Below, piece by piece: positions 1-6,844 of a DNA stretch of 8,900 nt; within the stretch, counting starts at the first letter, position 1; every line of letters starts with the position of its first letter. A model generated the notes under the pieces. It was not told the DNA's origin, did not search any database, and saw only the letters and a list, made by a program, of their open reading frames with translations. This stretch comes from Pseudomonadota bacterium (GTDB taxonomy: Bacteria; Pseudomonadota; Gammaproteobacteria; Burkholderiales; Burkholderiaceae_B). The stretch spans positions 1 to 8,900 of the forward strand of contig JAEWEH010000325.1 in the NCBI GenBank assembly GCA_023389535.1, in the 5' to 3' direction. The position numbers and the translations under genes were made by a program.

Positions 1-212
1 GTGCGCACCGTGCCCACACCCACCAGCGCCTCCGGCACTTCGCGGCGGATGAGCCGTATCGCTTGCAGGGCTGCGTCCGAGCGCAAGGTGATCTCCAGGC
101 TGCGTACGCCGCCCTCGACCAGCGCGCGGGCCAGGTCTACTGCTGTGTTCAGATTTTTAATGACGATGACCGGCATCACCGGGCTCTGTTCCAATAACTC
201 GTAAGCGTTCAT
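1..212 (-). CDS. eda: KDPG aldolase (2-dehydro-3-deoxy-6-phosphogluconate aldolase), partial, C-terminal part outside the window
   Basis: This is the second Entner-Doudoroff enzyme. It cleaves 2-keto-3-deoxy-6-phosphogluconate to pyruvate and glyceraldehyde-3-phosphate in the cytoplasm. The 70 visible codons begin MNAYELLEQSPVMPVIVIKN and follow the E. coli Eda N-terminus closely: the PVMPVIVIK strand, then LVEGGVRSLEITLRS with Glu40 at the position of the catalytic Glu, then VPEALVGVGTV. The Schiff-base lysine lies in the missing two thirds. The ATG at 212-210 is preferred because a GGAG ribosome binding site (219-222) sits 6 nt upstream and the N-terminal length fits the family. The gene starts 17 nt after the edd stop on the same strand, so the two should be co-transcribed from the promoter ahead of edd. 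The gene is intact as far as visible. Confidence 0.95.
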   Translation of the reverse strand, partial: MNAYELLEQSPVMPVIVIKNLNTAVDLARALVEGGVRSLEITLRSDAALQAIRLIRREVPEALVGVGTVR

Positions 213-218
213 GAATAT

Positions 219-222
219 CTCC
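219..222 (-). promoter_or_regulatory. Ribosome binding site of eda
   Basis: GGAG on the minus strand, 6 nt before the eda ATG and inside the 17-nt edd-eda gap. It gives eda its own translation start and supports the chosen start codon. Confidence 0.7.
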
Positions 223-229
223 GGGGGGC

Positions 230-2050
230 TCAGACGGGGTAGCCAAATGAACAGGCGCCAGCCTCGGCGGGGTCGGCGTGATTGCGAAAAGCCGTAAACA
301 ATTCTCGCCCGTAGCCAGCCTGGTGAGCGTCCAAATCGGGGTTTGCCGGATCACGCTGTGCCCAGTTGGAGGGCGCAATGACGGATAGCTCGCCTTGATC
401 GGCATCGAGTCGCAGTATATCGCCGTCCCGGATGCGGGACAGCGGGCCGCCGCCCAAGGCTTCAGGGCTGAGGTGTATGGCGGCCGGCACCTTGCCTGAG
501 GCGCCGGACATGCGGCCGTCGGTGACCAATGCAATCCTGTGGCCCTGGTCCTGCAGCACGGCAAGCACTGGTGTCAGTTTATGCAGTTCGGGCATGCCGT
601 TGGCCCGGGGTCCCTGGAAGCGGACCACGACCACGACATCCCGCGCGAGCAGGCCATCTTGATAGGCCTGCAGCAAGGCTTCCTGGCTGTCGAAGACGGC
701 GGCCGGCGCCTGCACCACCCGGTGCTCGGGTTGCACCGCCGATACTTTGATGATGGCGCGACCCAGGTCGCCGCTCAGCAGTTTTAATCCGCCATCAGGA
801 CTGAAGGGCTGTTCCACCGGCCGGATGATGGCTGTGTCCAGGGAGCGCGGGGTCACCGGCCGCCAGGACAGCCTGCCTTCGTCCAGCCACGGTTCGCGGG
901 TGTAATGGCGCAGCCCATGGCCGGCCACGGTGCGCACATCGGCATGCAGCAGGCCCGCGTCCAGCAATTCGGCGATTACCAGGCCGATGCCGCCTGCGGC
1001 GTGAAAGTGGTTGATGTCGGCCACGCCGTTCGGGTAAACGCGCGTCAGCAGCGGAACATGCGCCGACAGATCCGAAAAATCGTTCCAGTCGATGATGATG
1101 CCTGCCGCGCGCGCGACGGCCACCAGATGCAGGGTGTGATTCGTGGATCCGCCTGTCGCCAGCAAGCCGACGATGCCATTGACGATGGCTTGTTCTGAAA
1201 CGACTTCGGCGATGGGCGTGAACTCATCGCCTTGGGCGCCCAGCTGCAGCGCGCGCTGCGCGGCCGCATGCGTCAAGGCCTGGCGCAAAGGTGTATTGGG
1301 CGGCACGAAGGCGCTGCCTGGCAGATGCAGGCCCATGATCTCCATCAGCATCTGATTCGAGTTGGCCGTGCCGTAGAAGGTACAGGTGCCGGGCCCATGA
1401 TAAGAGCGGGACTCGGACTCCAGCAATGCGTCGCGTCCGACCTTGCCCTGTGCGAACAATTGCCGGACCTGTGCTTTTTCACTGTTCGGGATGCCGGTGG
1501 TCATGGGCCCGGCCGGAATAAACACGGCAGGCAGGTGGCCGAAGCTGAGCGCGCCGATCAGCATGCCAGGGACGATCTTGTCGCAGACACCGAGATAGAC
1601 GGCGGCATCGAACATCTGGTGGCTGAGCGCGACGGCGGTGGACATGGCGATGACATCGCGTGAAAACAGGCTCAGCTCCATGCCGGTCTGGCCCTGCGTC
1701 ACGCCGTCGCACATGGCGGGCACGCCGCCCGCGAACTGGGCGGTGGCGCCTGCGGCGAATGCGGCCTGCTTGATCCAGGCAGGGTAGGCGGCCAGTGGCT
1801 GATGGGCCGACAACATGTCGTTATAGGATGAGACGATGGCCAAGTTGGGGCGGGACATGCCCCGAAGGCGTTGTTTCTCGCCGTCCGGCATCGCGGCATA
1901 AGCATGGGCCAGATTGGCGCAGGGCAAGTGGCTGCGTTCCACCTTTTTGCCATAGGCGGCGCGGCTGCGTGCCAGGTAGCGGATGCGCGTGTCGGCGCTT
2001 CGTTGGGTGATGCGGGCGGTGACGGCTTCGACAATGGTGTGGATGGCCAA
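230..2050 (-). CDS. edd: 6-phosphogluconate dehydratase (Entner-Doudoroff pathway)
   Basis: Edd converts 6-phosphogluconate to 2-keto-3-deoxy-6-phosphogluconate. It belongs to the IlvD/Edd family of iron-sulfur dehydratases. The protein matches E. coli Edd along its whole length: [78 protein letters not shown] and [13 protein letters not shown] (about residues 510-522). The three expected cluster-region cysteines are present at about 114, 156 and 223. The reading frame has three TTG start candidates (2068, 2056, 2050) and no ATG near the N-terminus. TTG at 2050 is preferred because AGAGGAG ends exactly 6 nt before it, and the resulting 606 aa is close to the 603 aa I recall for E. coli Edd. 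Starting at 2068 would put the Shine-Dalgarno inside the gene. It is followed by eda. A promoter with an overlapping palindromic operator lies just upstream. Identity is very secure; the start is fairly secure. Confidence 0.97.
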   Translation of the reverse strand: MAIHTIVEAVTARITQRSADTRIRYLARSRAAYGKKVERSHLPCANLAHAYAAMPDGEKQRLRGMSRPNLAIVSSYNDMLSAHQPLAAYPAWIKQAAFAAGATAQFAGGVPAMCDGVTQGQTGMELSLFSRDVIAMSTAVALSHQMFDAAVYLGVCDKIVPGMLIGALSFGHLPAVFIPAGPMTTGIPNSEKAQVRQLFAQGKVGRDALLESESRSYHGPGTCTFYGTANSNQMLMEIMGLHLPGSAFVPPNTPLRQALTHAAAQRALQLGAQGDEFTPIAEVVSEQAIVNGIVGLLATGGSTNHTLHLVAVARAAGIIIDWNDFSDLSAHVPLLTRVYPNGVADINHFHAAGGIGLVIAELLDAGLLHADVRTVAGHGLRHYTREPWLDEGRLSWRPVTPRSLDTAIIRPVEQPFSPDGGLKLLSGDLGRAIIKVSAVQPEHRVVQAPAAVFDSQEALLQAYQDGLLARDVVVVVRFQGPRANGMPELHKLTPVLAVLQDQGHRIALVTDGRMSGASGKVPAAIHLSPEALGGGPLSRIRDGDILRLDADQGELSVIAPSNWAQRDPANPDLDAHQAGYGRELFTAFRNHADPAEAGACSFGYPV

Positions 2051-2056
2051 GAACAA

Positions 2057-2063
2057 CTCCTCT
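2057..2063 (-). promoter_or_regulatory. Ribosome binding site that decides the edd start
   Basis: The minus strand reads AGAGGAG, TTGTTC, TTG. The strong purine-rich site lies 6 nt upstream of the TTG at 2050, which selects this non-ATG start over the in-frame TTG codons at 2068 and 2056. Confidence 0.65.
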
Positions 2064-2089
2064 ATCAAGTAGTAGTCCGATGCCGCTAG

Positions 2090-2118
2090 ATTGTAGTAAA
2101 ACTACATAAATATAGCAA
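2090..2118 (-). promoter_or_regulatory. Predicted sigma70-type promoter of edd-eda
   Basis: On the minus strand there is a -35 box TTGCTA (2118-2113), a 17-bp spacer and a -10 box TACAAT (2095-2090; 5 of 6 match to TATAAT). Transcription would start near 2083, leaving a leader of about 33 nt before the TTG start with its Shine-Dalgarno. The surrounding DNA is locally AT-rich against GC-rich genes. A palindromic operator overlaps the spacer and the -10 box, which suits repression. Inferred from sequence only. Confidence 0.65.
2092..2106. promoter_or_regulatory. Palindromic operator, HexR-like
   Basis: A perfect 15-bp inverted repeat, TGTAGT-AAA-ACTACA, lies over the spacer and most of the -10 box of the edd-eda promoter. 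HexR, an RpiR-family repressor that senses KDPG, controls edd/eda and related genes in several proteobacteria. It uses TGTAAT-type half sites around an A/T-rich centre; I recall this from the literature on gammaproteobacteria. The symmetry, size, promoter position and regulated genes all fit. The regulator gene is not in the window, and another repressor such as a GntR-type protein is possible. Confidence 0.6.
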
Positions 2119-2300
2119 TGGATAGCTGCGTGTGGCTAGATTTCGAACACGCTGCCGTTCTGCACGAAAGACCTGGCCTGCTAGCCATTCCGGAGCATGG
2201 CCGCCAGCAAGCGCTACCCCGGATGTGCACAATCAGGGCCTGTTAAGGACGCCTCTGGCATGACAACGTTGTGAAGTTCCAGATCGGTTATGTAGTTTTG
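2119..2300. other. Intergenic region between edd-eda promoter and the end of the DUF423 gene
   Basis: No gene is supported here. It is the downstream flank of the DUF423 gene and the upstream flank of the edd promoter, both read on the minus strand. No clear rho-independent terminator (GC stem plus T run) follows the DUF423 stop. Minor symmetry is present: a 10-bp palindrome ACAACGTTGT at 2263-2272, and 7-bp inverted arms TGGCTAG (2133-2139) and CTAGCCA (2181-2187) with a 41-nt loop. A near-copy of the edd operator region lies at 2288-2303. Confidence 0.5.
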
Positions 2301-2690
2301 CTATTTTTTTGCCCGGCCGCCCAATCGCCACGCGGCAACCGCGACCATGGCCCAAGCAATGATGAAAGCCACGCCGCCTATCGGCGTGATGGCCCCCAGC
2401 CACCTGATGTCCGACAACACCAGCACATACAGGCTGCCGCTGAAAATGACGATGCCCGCCAGCATGACGGCGCCGGCGCGCCTGAACAAAGAAATCGAAT
2501 AGTGCGCCGCCAAGAGGGCGGCCAGCAACATGCCCAGCGCGTGCACCAGCTGGTACAGCACAGCGGTCTGCCATACAGCCAGCATATCCGGCTCGATAAG
2601 GCGCTTCAGGCCATGGGCGCCGAATGCCCCTGCGCCGACCCCCGCCATCATCAGCACAGCGCCGATGGCGATCAACCTGCGCTCGTGCAT
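2301..2690 (-). CDS. DUF423 (YgdD-like) small integral membrane protein
   Basis: This 129-aa inner-membrane protein belongs to the DUF423 family, whose biochemical role is not known to me. Four hydrophobic segments are seen at about 6-24, 45-62, 72-92 and 98-121. Family landmarks are present: GAFGAHGL (21-28), YQLVHALG (46-53), FSGSLYVLVL (83-92) and ITPIGGVAFI (101-110). Length agrees with the E. coli member (about 131 aa). The C-terminus is short and basic (GGRAKK). The ATG at 2690-2688 overlaps the upstream acyl-CoA dehydrogenase stop as TAATG, so translational coupling is likely; only a weak AAGGGA lies upstream. An upstream in-frame extension exists but runs inside the dehydrogenase gene and has no family resemblance, so it is not used. 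The gene ends in AAA AAA TAG. Confidence 0.9.
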   Translation of the reverse strand: MHERRLIAIGAVLMMAGVGAGAFGAHGLKRLIEPDMLAVWQTAVLYQLVHALGMLLAALLAAHYSISLFRRAGAVMLAGIVIFSGSLYVLVLSDIRWLGAITPIGGVAFIIAWAMVAVAAWRLGGRAKK

Positions 2691-3847
2691 TATCGGGTCC
2701 CTTCGCCGCGAGCCAGGCCCCGCGCAATAATGATTTGCTGAATTTGCGACGTGCCTTCGTAGAGCCGGAATAGCCGCACATCGCGATAAAAGCGTTCCAC
2801 CGCGTAGTCGCTGACGTAGCCTGATCCGCCGTGTATCTGCACGGCGCGGTCGGCCACCCGTCCGCACATCTCGGTGGCAAAATACTTGGCACAGGATGCT
2901 TCGATGGATACATCCTGGCCATCGTCACGCTTGCGCGCGGCATCGAGCACCATGCATTCCGCGGCGTACAGTTCCGTTTTGGAGTCGGCCAGCATGGCTT
3001 GCACCAGCTGAAACTGGGCGATAGCCTGCCCGAACTGCTTGCGCGTCATGGCGTAATCCAGCGCATCGCGCAGCATGCGTTTGGCCGCTCCCACGGCAAC
3101 GGCAGCAATGTGCAGTCGCCCCTTGTCCAGCACCTTCATGGCGGTTTTGAAACCCTGGCCTTCATGGCCGCCGATCAGGTGGTCGGCCGGTACCCGGCAA
3201 TCATCGAAGATCACATCGCAGGTATGCGCGCCGCGCTGGCCCATTTTCTTGTCCAGCTTGCCCAGCGACAAGCCCGGCGTGCCGGCATCCACGATAAAGG
3301 CCGAAATACCCGCGCCGCCTTTGATATCCGGGTCCGTACGCGCCATGACTGTGAAGACACCCGCTTCGGGCGCATTGGTGATGAAACGCTTGGTGCCGTT
3401 CAGGACATAGTGGTCGCCATCGCGTCGGGCGCTGGTCTTGAGCGATGCGGCGTCCGATCCCGCGTCCGGTTCCGTCAGTGCGAAGGAACCGATAAGCTCG
3501 CCGCTGGCCAGGCGCGGCAGGTAGGCCTGCTTCTGCGCCTCGGTGCCATCCAGGTAGATGCCCATGGCCCCTATGCCATTGTTGGTGCCGATCAGCGAGC
3601 GGAAAGCGGGCGATGCCTGGCCCAGTTCAAAGGCGATGCGCACCTCTTCTTCCATGGTCACGCCCAGCCCGCCATACTCTTCGGGCAGCGACATGCCAAA
3701 CAGCCCCAGCTCTTTCATCTGGGCCACGATGTCGTCCGGAATGCGATCGGTTTCCGCCACTTCCTCTTCGCGCGGAATCAGGGCTTCCTGCACAAAGCGG
3801 CGTACGCCTTCTTCCAGCAGTGTTTGGGTTTCTGGGTCTCGTATCAT
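2690..3847 (-). CDS. Acyl-CoA dehydrogenase, FAD-dependent
   Basis: A 385-aa acyl-CoA dehydrogenase. The family oxidises acyl-CoA thioesters to 2-enoyl-CoA and passes electrons to electron-transfer flavoprotein, in fatty-acid or branched-chain amino-acid breakdown. Visible are the N-terminal helical domain with LGLFGMSLPEEYGGLG, the FAD/substrate motif ALTEPDAGSDAAS (about 123-135), GHEGQGFKTAMKVLDKGR, the FAD-binding HGGSGY (339-344), YRDVR (354-358) and the catalytic Glu364 in RLYEGTSQIQ. The chain-length preference cannot be read from the sequence. The ATG at 3847 (MIRDPETQ) is chosen because, as I recall, homologues begin this way. A TTG at 3868 would add seven residues and has an AGGG 6 nt upstream, so it cannot be excluded. 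The stop overlaps the DUF423 start by one base. No ETF, thiolase or hydratase gene is adjacent. Confidence 0.93.
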   Translation of the reverse strand: MIRDPETQTLLEEGVRRFVQEALIPREEEVAETDRIPDDIVAQMKELGLFGMSLPEEYGGLGVTMEEEVRIAFELGQASPAFRSLIGTNNGIGAMGIYLDGTEAQKQAYLPRLASGELIGSFALTEPDAGSDAASLKTSARRDGDHYVLNGTKRFITNAPEAGVFTVMARTDPDIKGGAGISAFIVDAGTPGLSLGKLDKKMGQRGAHTCDVIFDDCRVPADHLIGGHEGQGFKTAMKVLDKGRLHIAAVAVGAAKRMLRDALDYAMTRKQFGQAIAQFQLVQAMLADSKTELYAAECMVLDAARKRDDGQDVSIEASCAKYFATEMCGRVADRAVQIHGGSGYVSDYAVERFYRDVRLFRLYEGTSQIQQIIIARGLARGEGTR

Positions 3848-3983
3848 GATGGGCTCTGTCTGGTGCAAGCGCCGCCCTGAAATGGCTGCGGCGGTCAGCC
3901 TCTACTTTAGCAGCCTGGGTGATATGATGGGTTTCTACTTACTGCGGGGCTGATGGCAGGCCATATACAAGGGCGCGGCGCAT
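3848..3983. other. Divergent intergenic region between the acyl-CoA dehydrogenase and corA
   Basis: These 136 bp separate divergent genes and must hold both promoters. On the plus strand TATGAT near 3924-3929 could be a -10 box for corA, but no good -35 box lies 16-18 bp upstream. No convincing promoter was seen for the minus strand. No palindromic operator is evident apart from the short hairpin around the corA start. Confidence 0.35.
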
Positions 3984-3987
3984 ATGG
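3961..3987 (+). repeat. Short inverted repeat enclosing the corA ribosome binding site and start codon
   Basis: CCATAT (3961-3966) and ATATGG (3982-3987) are perfect 6-bp inverted arms. The 15-nt loop contains the AAGGG ribosome binding site candidate, and the second arm includes the ATG of corA. If the RNA folds, initiation could be partly hidden. The stem is short and AT-rich, so it may be chance. Confidence 0.25.
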
Positions 3988-5027
3988 GTGGCACTGAAAC
4001 CGGCAAGGACGAAGACATAGAAGCCGCTGGCGACCTGAACCTTCAGGCGCTTTTCGAGCAGGCGGCCGTTGCGTCGGTCTGGTATCCGCAAGGCAGTGCG
4101 CCTCAGGATATTGCGTTCCGGGATCTGGCCAATGTGCTGGCACGCCAGCAAGGCCTGCTATGGGTGGGCCTGAAGGAGCCGGCTCCGGAGTTGCTGGAAA
4201 GGCTGGGCGCCGACCTGGGGCTTTCGCAACGCGCCATAGAGGAGATCATTTCGCCTCACCGGCGCCCCAAGGTCATCGAGTTCGAGCAGCTGACCCTGGT
4301 CGTGGCCATCACCGTCGAAGTCGACAACCTGAAGCCCAGCTTCGGCGACACTCAGATCCTGATAGGCAAGGGTTACTTGCTGACCATAAGGCGCGGCGCC
4401 ACCTCGACCCACCGGGAACTGCGGGCGCTGCTGGAAAGCTCACCGGAATTTCTTGGCCGCGGCAGCGACTACGTGGCGTCGGCCTTGCTGGATCTGCTGG
4501 TTGATCGCTATGTGGCCGCGCTCACCAAGCTGGAGGCCATCGTCGAAGGGGTGGAGCAGCACTTGCTGCTGCGTGGCTTTCGCGAAAGCGATGTCAGGCG
4601 CCTGTACCGCCAGCGTCGCGATTTGCTGCGCATACACGCGGCCATCGCGCCGATGGCGGAGATCTGCCGGCGCCTGTCGCGGGTGGATATGCGTAATATC
4701 GACCCGGACAGCCGCGGCTATTTTGGCGAGGTCGCCGACCGGGTGCTGCGGGTGGTCGAATCCATCAATAGCTTGCGCGAAGCGCTGGCCTTCGCCTTTG
4801 AAGCCAGCTTGATGATAGGGCAGGCCCAGCAGACGGACACGACCCGCAAGCTGGCCGCCTGGGCGGCCATATTGGCGGTGCCCACGGCAGTGGCCGGTAT
4901 TTATGGCATGAATTTTCAGCACATGCCGGAGCTGCAATGGACTTATGGCTACCCGGCTGTCCTGGGCGCCACTTTTACGGTTTGCGCAGTGTTGTACTGG
5001 AAGTTCAGAAAGGCCAAATGGCTATAG
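3984..5027 (+). CDS. corA: CorA-family magnesium/cobalt transport protein
   Basis: CorA forms a homopentameric inner-membrane channel for Mg2+ (also Co2+ and Ni2+). The 347-aa protein has a large cytoplasmic N-terminal domain with long helical stretches (about residues 160-285, rich in Glu/Arg/Leu). Two C-terminal membrane segments follow, at about 288-306 and 323-341. The signature loop Y307-G-M-N310 is intact and is followed by FQHMPELQWTYGYP, very close to the classical MPEL loop. The protein ends FRKAKWL, a basic C-terminus usual for the family. The ATG at 3984 has only a distant AAGGG (11-nt spacing), so translation may be weak. It is divergent from the acyl-CoA dehydrogenase. aidB starts 45 nt downstream on the same strand, so they may share a transcript. 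Whether it favours Mg2+ over other ions cannot be told from sequence. Confidence 0.93.
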   Translation: MGGTETGKDEDIEAAGDLNLQALFEQAAVASVWYPQGSAPQDIAFRDLANVLARQQGLLWVGLKEPAPELLERLGADLGLSQRAIEEIISPHRRPKVIEFEQLTLVVAITVEVDNLKPSFGDTQILIGKGYLLTIRRGATSTHRELRALLESSPEFLGRGSDYVASALLDLLVDRYVAALTKLEAIVEGVEQHLLLRGFRESDVRRLYRQRRDLLRIHAAIAPMAEICRRLSRVDMRNIDPDSRGYFGEVADRVLRVVESINSLREALAFAFEASLMIGQAQQTDTTRKLAAWAAILAVPTAVAGIYGMNFQHMPELQWTYGYPAVLGATFTVCAVLYWKFRKAKWL

Positions 5028-5044
5028 CGTCAACAGGCCCTTAA

Positions 5045-5058
5045 GCCGCCATAGCGGC
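5045..5058 (+). repeat. Small GC hairpin in the corA-aidB gap
   Basis: GCCGC-CATA-GCGGC forms a perfect 5-bp stem with a 4-nt loop, between the corA stop and the aidB ribosome binding site (GAGG, 5063-5066). No T run follows, so it is not a standard rho-independent terminator. It could stabilise an mRNA end or tune aidB translation. Confidence 0.4.
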
Positions 5059-5072
5059 AAGCGAGGTGCGTT

Positions 5073-6707
5073 ATGAACTGGGCTACGCATGAAGTCGTCA
5101 ACCAGGTTCCGCCGCTGGACGACTACAACCTGTACACCACTGATATTGCCCTGAAGGAAGGTGCGGCCAGGGAAGGGGCGCAAGCACATACGGCAGCACT
5201 GGAGCATTATGGCCAGCGTCTGGGGCTGCGCGAGACCTTTGCGCTGGCGCGCCAGGCGAATCGTTGCAAGCCCGAACTCATCACCTATGATGGGCAGGGC
5301 CATCGCGTGGACCGGGTGCAATTCCATCCGTCCTGGCACCGCCTGATGCGCATGGCCTTTCTGCAAGGCATGCACAGCAGCGCTTGGTCGGCGCCCGGGC
5401 CGGGCGCGCAGGTAGCGCGCGCTGCGGCTTACTTGATGCATGGCCAGGTCGAAGCGGGCACGCTGTGCCCGACGACCATGACTTCGGCCGCCATTCCCGT
5501 CCTGCAGCGGGAATCCTGGTTCGATTCCGTGGCTTCACGCCTGTATTCGACCCAGTACGACGAGCGCGATCTGCCCCTGGCGGAAAAGAGCTCCATGATG
5601 GTCGGCATGGGCATGACGGAAAAACAGGGCGGGTCGGACCTGCGCAGCAACACCACGCGCGCCGATCCCATCGGCCAGGCTGGCCGCGGCGCCTTGTACC
5701 GGCTGCTGGGCCATAAATGGTTTTTTTCTTCACCTACCTCGGATGCACACTTGGTCCTCGCCCGCGATGGCGAGGCCTATTCTTGCTTTTATGTGCCGCG
5801 CTGGCTGGACGACGGCAGCCGGAACAGCGTGCGCATACAGCGCCTTAAAGACAAGCTGGGCAATGGTTCCAATGCCAGCGCCGAAGTGGAATTCCAGGAT
5901 GCCTTAGGCGTGCTGGTGGGGGAAGAGGGCCGGGGCATCGCCACCTTGGTGGAGATGGCTGCTTACACACGCCTGGACTGTGTGCTGGGCAGCGCCGCGT
6001 TGCAAAGGCAGGCAGTCGTCCAGGCCGTGCACCATGCGCGCCATCGCATCGCCTTCGGCCAGGCGCTGATCCAGCAGCCTTTGATGCAAAGCGTGCTGAT
6101 GGATCTGGCGCTCGAAAGCGAGGCGGCCACGCAACTGGCCTTGCGCCTGGCACGCGCCTTCGACGGGGAGGCGGACGAAGACCAGGCCTATCGGCGCATC
6201 GTCGTGCCCGCGGCGAAGTTCTGGATCTGCAAGCGCGCCATTGAGGTGAGCGGCGAATGCATGGAAGTCCTGGGCGGCAACGGCTATGTGGAAGATGGTC
6301 CCATGGCGCGTCTGTACCGCGAAGCGCCCGTCAATTCGATCTGGGAAGGCTCGGGCAATATCATGTGCCTGGACGTGCTGCGCGCCCTGAAGCGCCATCC
6401 CGATCTGGCGGCTGCCTTGTATGGCGCCCTGGAGCGCGACGCGCAAGGCGAAGCCTTGCTCGAAACCAGAACCCGGCGCCTGCTGGCCTTGCTGGCTTCC
6501 GCCCAGGCGGACCTTGAATCCGCGGCACGCTTTGTGGCGCAAGAGCTGGTATTGCTCATCCAGGCCGGTTTGCTGCGCCGGCACGCGCCCCAGGCCCTGG
6601 GCGATGCGTTCCTGCATAGCCGCCTTGGCGAAGGCGGCCGTGTGTTCGGCGCGACGCCGTCGCCGACGGCCCTGCATAGCGTGCTTGACCGTGCCTGGCC
6701 GCAATAG
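5073..6707 (+). CDS. aidB: AidB homologue: acyl-CoA-dehydrogenase-fold DNA alkylation response protein
   Basis: This 544-aa flavoprotein matches E. coli AidB (541 aa) throughout. The start MNWATHEVVNQVPPLDDYNLY corresponds to E. coli MHWQTHTVFNQPIPLNNSNLY. Other shared blocks are HGQVEAGTLCPTTMT, GMGMTEKQGGSD (M181-D189) with SNTTRA, GHKWFFSSPTSDAHLVLA, RLKDKLGNGSNASAEVEFQDA, FGQALIQQPLM, PAAKFWICKR, EVLGGNGYVED and LYREAPVNSIWEGSGNIMCLDVLR, where E425 is the acyl-CoA-dehydrogenase catalytic base. E. coli AidB is induced by alkylating agents as part of the Ada response and binds DNA through its C-terminal region; its chemical role is debated. The C-terminal 100 residues here are arginine-rich and helical, as in AidB. 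The ATG at 5073 has GAGG 6 nt upstream. It follows corA rather than ada or alkB. No Ada-type promoter site was recognised. Weak isovaleryl-CoA dehydrogenase activity is known for the family, but housekeeping catabolism is less likely. Confidence 0.93.
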   Translation: MNWATHEVVNQVPPLDDYNLYTTDIALKEGAAREGAQAHTAALEHYGQRLGLRETFALARQANRCKPELITYDGQGHRVDRVQFHPSWHRLMRMAFLQGMHSSAWSAPGPGAQVARAAAYLMHGQVEAGTLCPTTMTSAAIPVLQRESWFDSVASRLYSTQYDERDLPLAEKSSMMVGMGMTEKQGGSDLRSNTTRADPIGQAGRGALYRLLGHKWFFSSPTSDAHLVLARDGEAYSCFYVPRWLDDGSRNSVRIQRLKDKLGNGSNASAEVEFQDALGVLVGEEGRGIATLVEMAAYTRLDCVLGSAALQRQAVVQAVHHARHRIAFGQALIQQPLMQSVLMDLALESEAATQLALRLARAFDGEADEDQAYRRIVVPAAKFWICKRAIEVSGECMEVLGGNGYVEDGPMARLYREAPVNSIWEGSGNIMCLDVLRALKRHPDLAAALYGALERDAQGEALLETRTRRLLALLASAQADLESAARFVAQELVLLIQAGLLRRHAPQALGDAFLHSRLGEGGRVFGATPSPTALHSVLDRAWPQ

Positions 6708-6776
6708 CCGGTCGCTGATCGCCGTGCCGGCCGGTCTTGGGGAATTAACCCATTATTGTGGCCGGGGCGCAGACCC

Positions 6777-6782
6777 TATAAT
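6777..6782 (+). promoter_or_regulatory. Possible -10 box for the nuclease gene
   Basis: A consensus TATAAT lies about 60 nt upstream of the nuclease start in an otherwise GC-rich gap. The best -35 candidate, TTGTGG at 6756-6761, is only 15 bp away, shorter than ideal. A 10-bp direct repeat GGCCGGGGCG flanks it (6760-6769 and 6807-6816). No clear terminator for aidB was seen in the same gap (6708-6844). Confidence 0.45.
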
Positions 6783-6844
6783 CGGTTCCACCCGGGCCCG
6801 ATGGGCGGCCGGGGCGACAGCTTGCATGGCGAAGCCGGGAAAGG

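Noticed and set aside
1..204. A plus-strand open frame at the left edge
   Set aside because: It is antisense to eda, whose N-terminal sequence is clearly recognised on the minus strand.
2133..2187. TGGCTAG/CTAGCCA inverted arms as a terminator or structured RNA
   Set aside because: The arms are 7 bp with a 41-nt loop and no T run; too weak to call.
2263..2272. Palindrome ACAACGTTGT as an operator
   Set aside because: It is only 10 bp, not placed at a recognisable promoter, and not repeated elsewhere; chance is likely.
2233..2943. A 236-codon minus-strand frame spanning the dehydrogenase/DUF423 junction
   Set aside because: It is out of frame with both recognised proteins, and its Arg/Gly/His-rich translation shows no family resemblance. 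Only its last 23 codons are of interest, as a possible frameshift extension.
2831..3880. A 349-codon plus-strand open frame
   Set aside because: It is the antisense shadow of the acyl-CoA dehydrogenase gene, whose catalytic and FAD motifs are complete on the other strand.
5045..5058. GCCGC/GCGGC hairpin as a corA terminator
   Set aside because: There is no following T run and the stem is 5 bp; kept only as a small hairpin.
5904..6704. A 266-codon minus-strand open frame
   Set aside because: It is antisense to the highly conserved 3' half of aidB, with no recognisable domain.
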